This document shows, piece after piece, positions 63,702-64,000 of a stretch of 64,000 nucleotides of DNA. The stretch comes from Taudactylus pleione (lineage: Eukaryota > Chordata > Amphibia > Anura > Myobatrachidae). Both the position numbers and the translations under genes were made by a program. Within the stretch, counting starts at the first letter, position 1. Every line of letters begins with the position of its first letter. The notes under the pieces were generated by a model. The model saw nothing but the letters and a program-made list of their open reading frames with translations, made no database searches and had not been told where the DNA came from. The stretch covers positions 873,001 to 937,000 of the forward strand of contig JAUIMM010000688.1 in NCBI GenBank assembly GCA_031769625.1, written 5' to 3'.

Positions 63702-63953
63702 AGGGGCCTATCCATTAGACGACTTATTAAACGATCCAACCAAAACCAGGATGCGCGTGCACGCTGGGTTCTTGCCGACCCCTACTATCTGCCGAACATG
63801 CTGGTCAACCTGACGACGCTCGACACTATCCACATGTTTGCAGATAGAGAGATCGGTCTCCTGTACTGAATGACGTTCAGTGCGGCCACCGGCGACTTGA
63901 AGGACTGAACGCTAGACGTTCAGTTTTTCAGGTTGCGTAATGGATAGGCCCCT
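63702..63953. mobile_element. Foldback MITE (AGGGGCCTATCCATTA)
   Basis: AGGGGCCTATCCATTAGACG at the left and GCGTAATGGATAGGCCCCT at the right. Flanks TAA and TTA. CGTTCAG-type inner repeats. Non-coding. Confidence 0.75.
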
Positions 63954-64000
63954 TTAGCCTATATATGGAATAGAGCTACAAATGTCTGGAATTGAGGAAA

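Overview
The window reads as nuclear DNA of an anuran amphibian, probably a large-genome frog. The species call is inference. It rests on amphibian-type C2H2 zinc-finger genes with short exons of the LTGE / divergent-KRAB type, Tc1, hAT and Penelope-like remnants, and very many MITEs. There is no sign of bacterial organisation: no operons, rRNA, tRNA or CRISPR.

Two multi-exon zinc-finger genes can be assembled from splice sites, reading phase and homology. The minus-strand gene (coding exons between 17403 and 10352; 6 exons, 486 codons plus stop) has 9 C2H2 fingers and a shortened, degenerate KRAB-like exon. The plus-strand gene (coding exons between 23908 and 46848; 7 exons, 785 codons plus stop) has an intact divergent KRAB A-box exon and 18 fingers. 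Their 5' ends face each other across 20.4-20.9 kb, where a tandem array of ETS-type GGAA motifs looks like a shared bidirectional promoter. A third copy of the first coding exon, with an altered donor, lies at 61109-61181. The window is therefore part of a zinc-finger gene cluster. These proteins would be nuclear, DNA-binding and probably repressors.

The most unusual structure is in the genes themselves. In both, the intron after the second coding exon (ending LTGE) is almost filled by a 66-bp (22-codon) minisatellite. Every unit copies the exon's splice donor, and the unit length preserves frame. Smaller donor-containing duplications follow exon 1 of the minus gene.

Most of the rest is mobile or tandem DNA. 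At 0.5-7 kb there are MITEs and a dead Tc1 transposon; 7.9-9.5 kb is a 30-bp minisatellite; 12-20 kb (introns) and 21-39 kb carry nested hAT, Harbinger-like and unclassified terminal-inverted-repeat elements and Penelope-like debris. 46.9-53.6 kb holds more MITEs and a Penelope-like reverse-transcriptase pseudogene. 54.4-58.4 kb contains 28-bp and 52-bp minisatellites. 59.3-64 kb holds telomere-like repeats, inverted repeats and further MITEs. Target-site duplications could be read directly for many insertions, and one nested pair gives an empty-site comparison.
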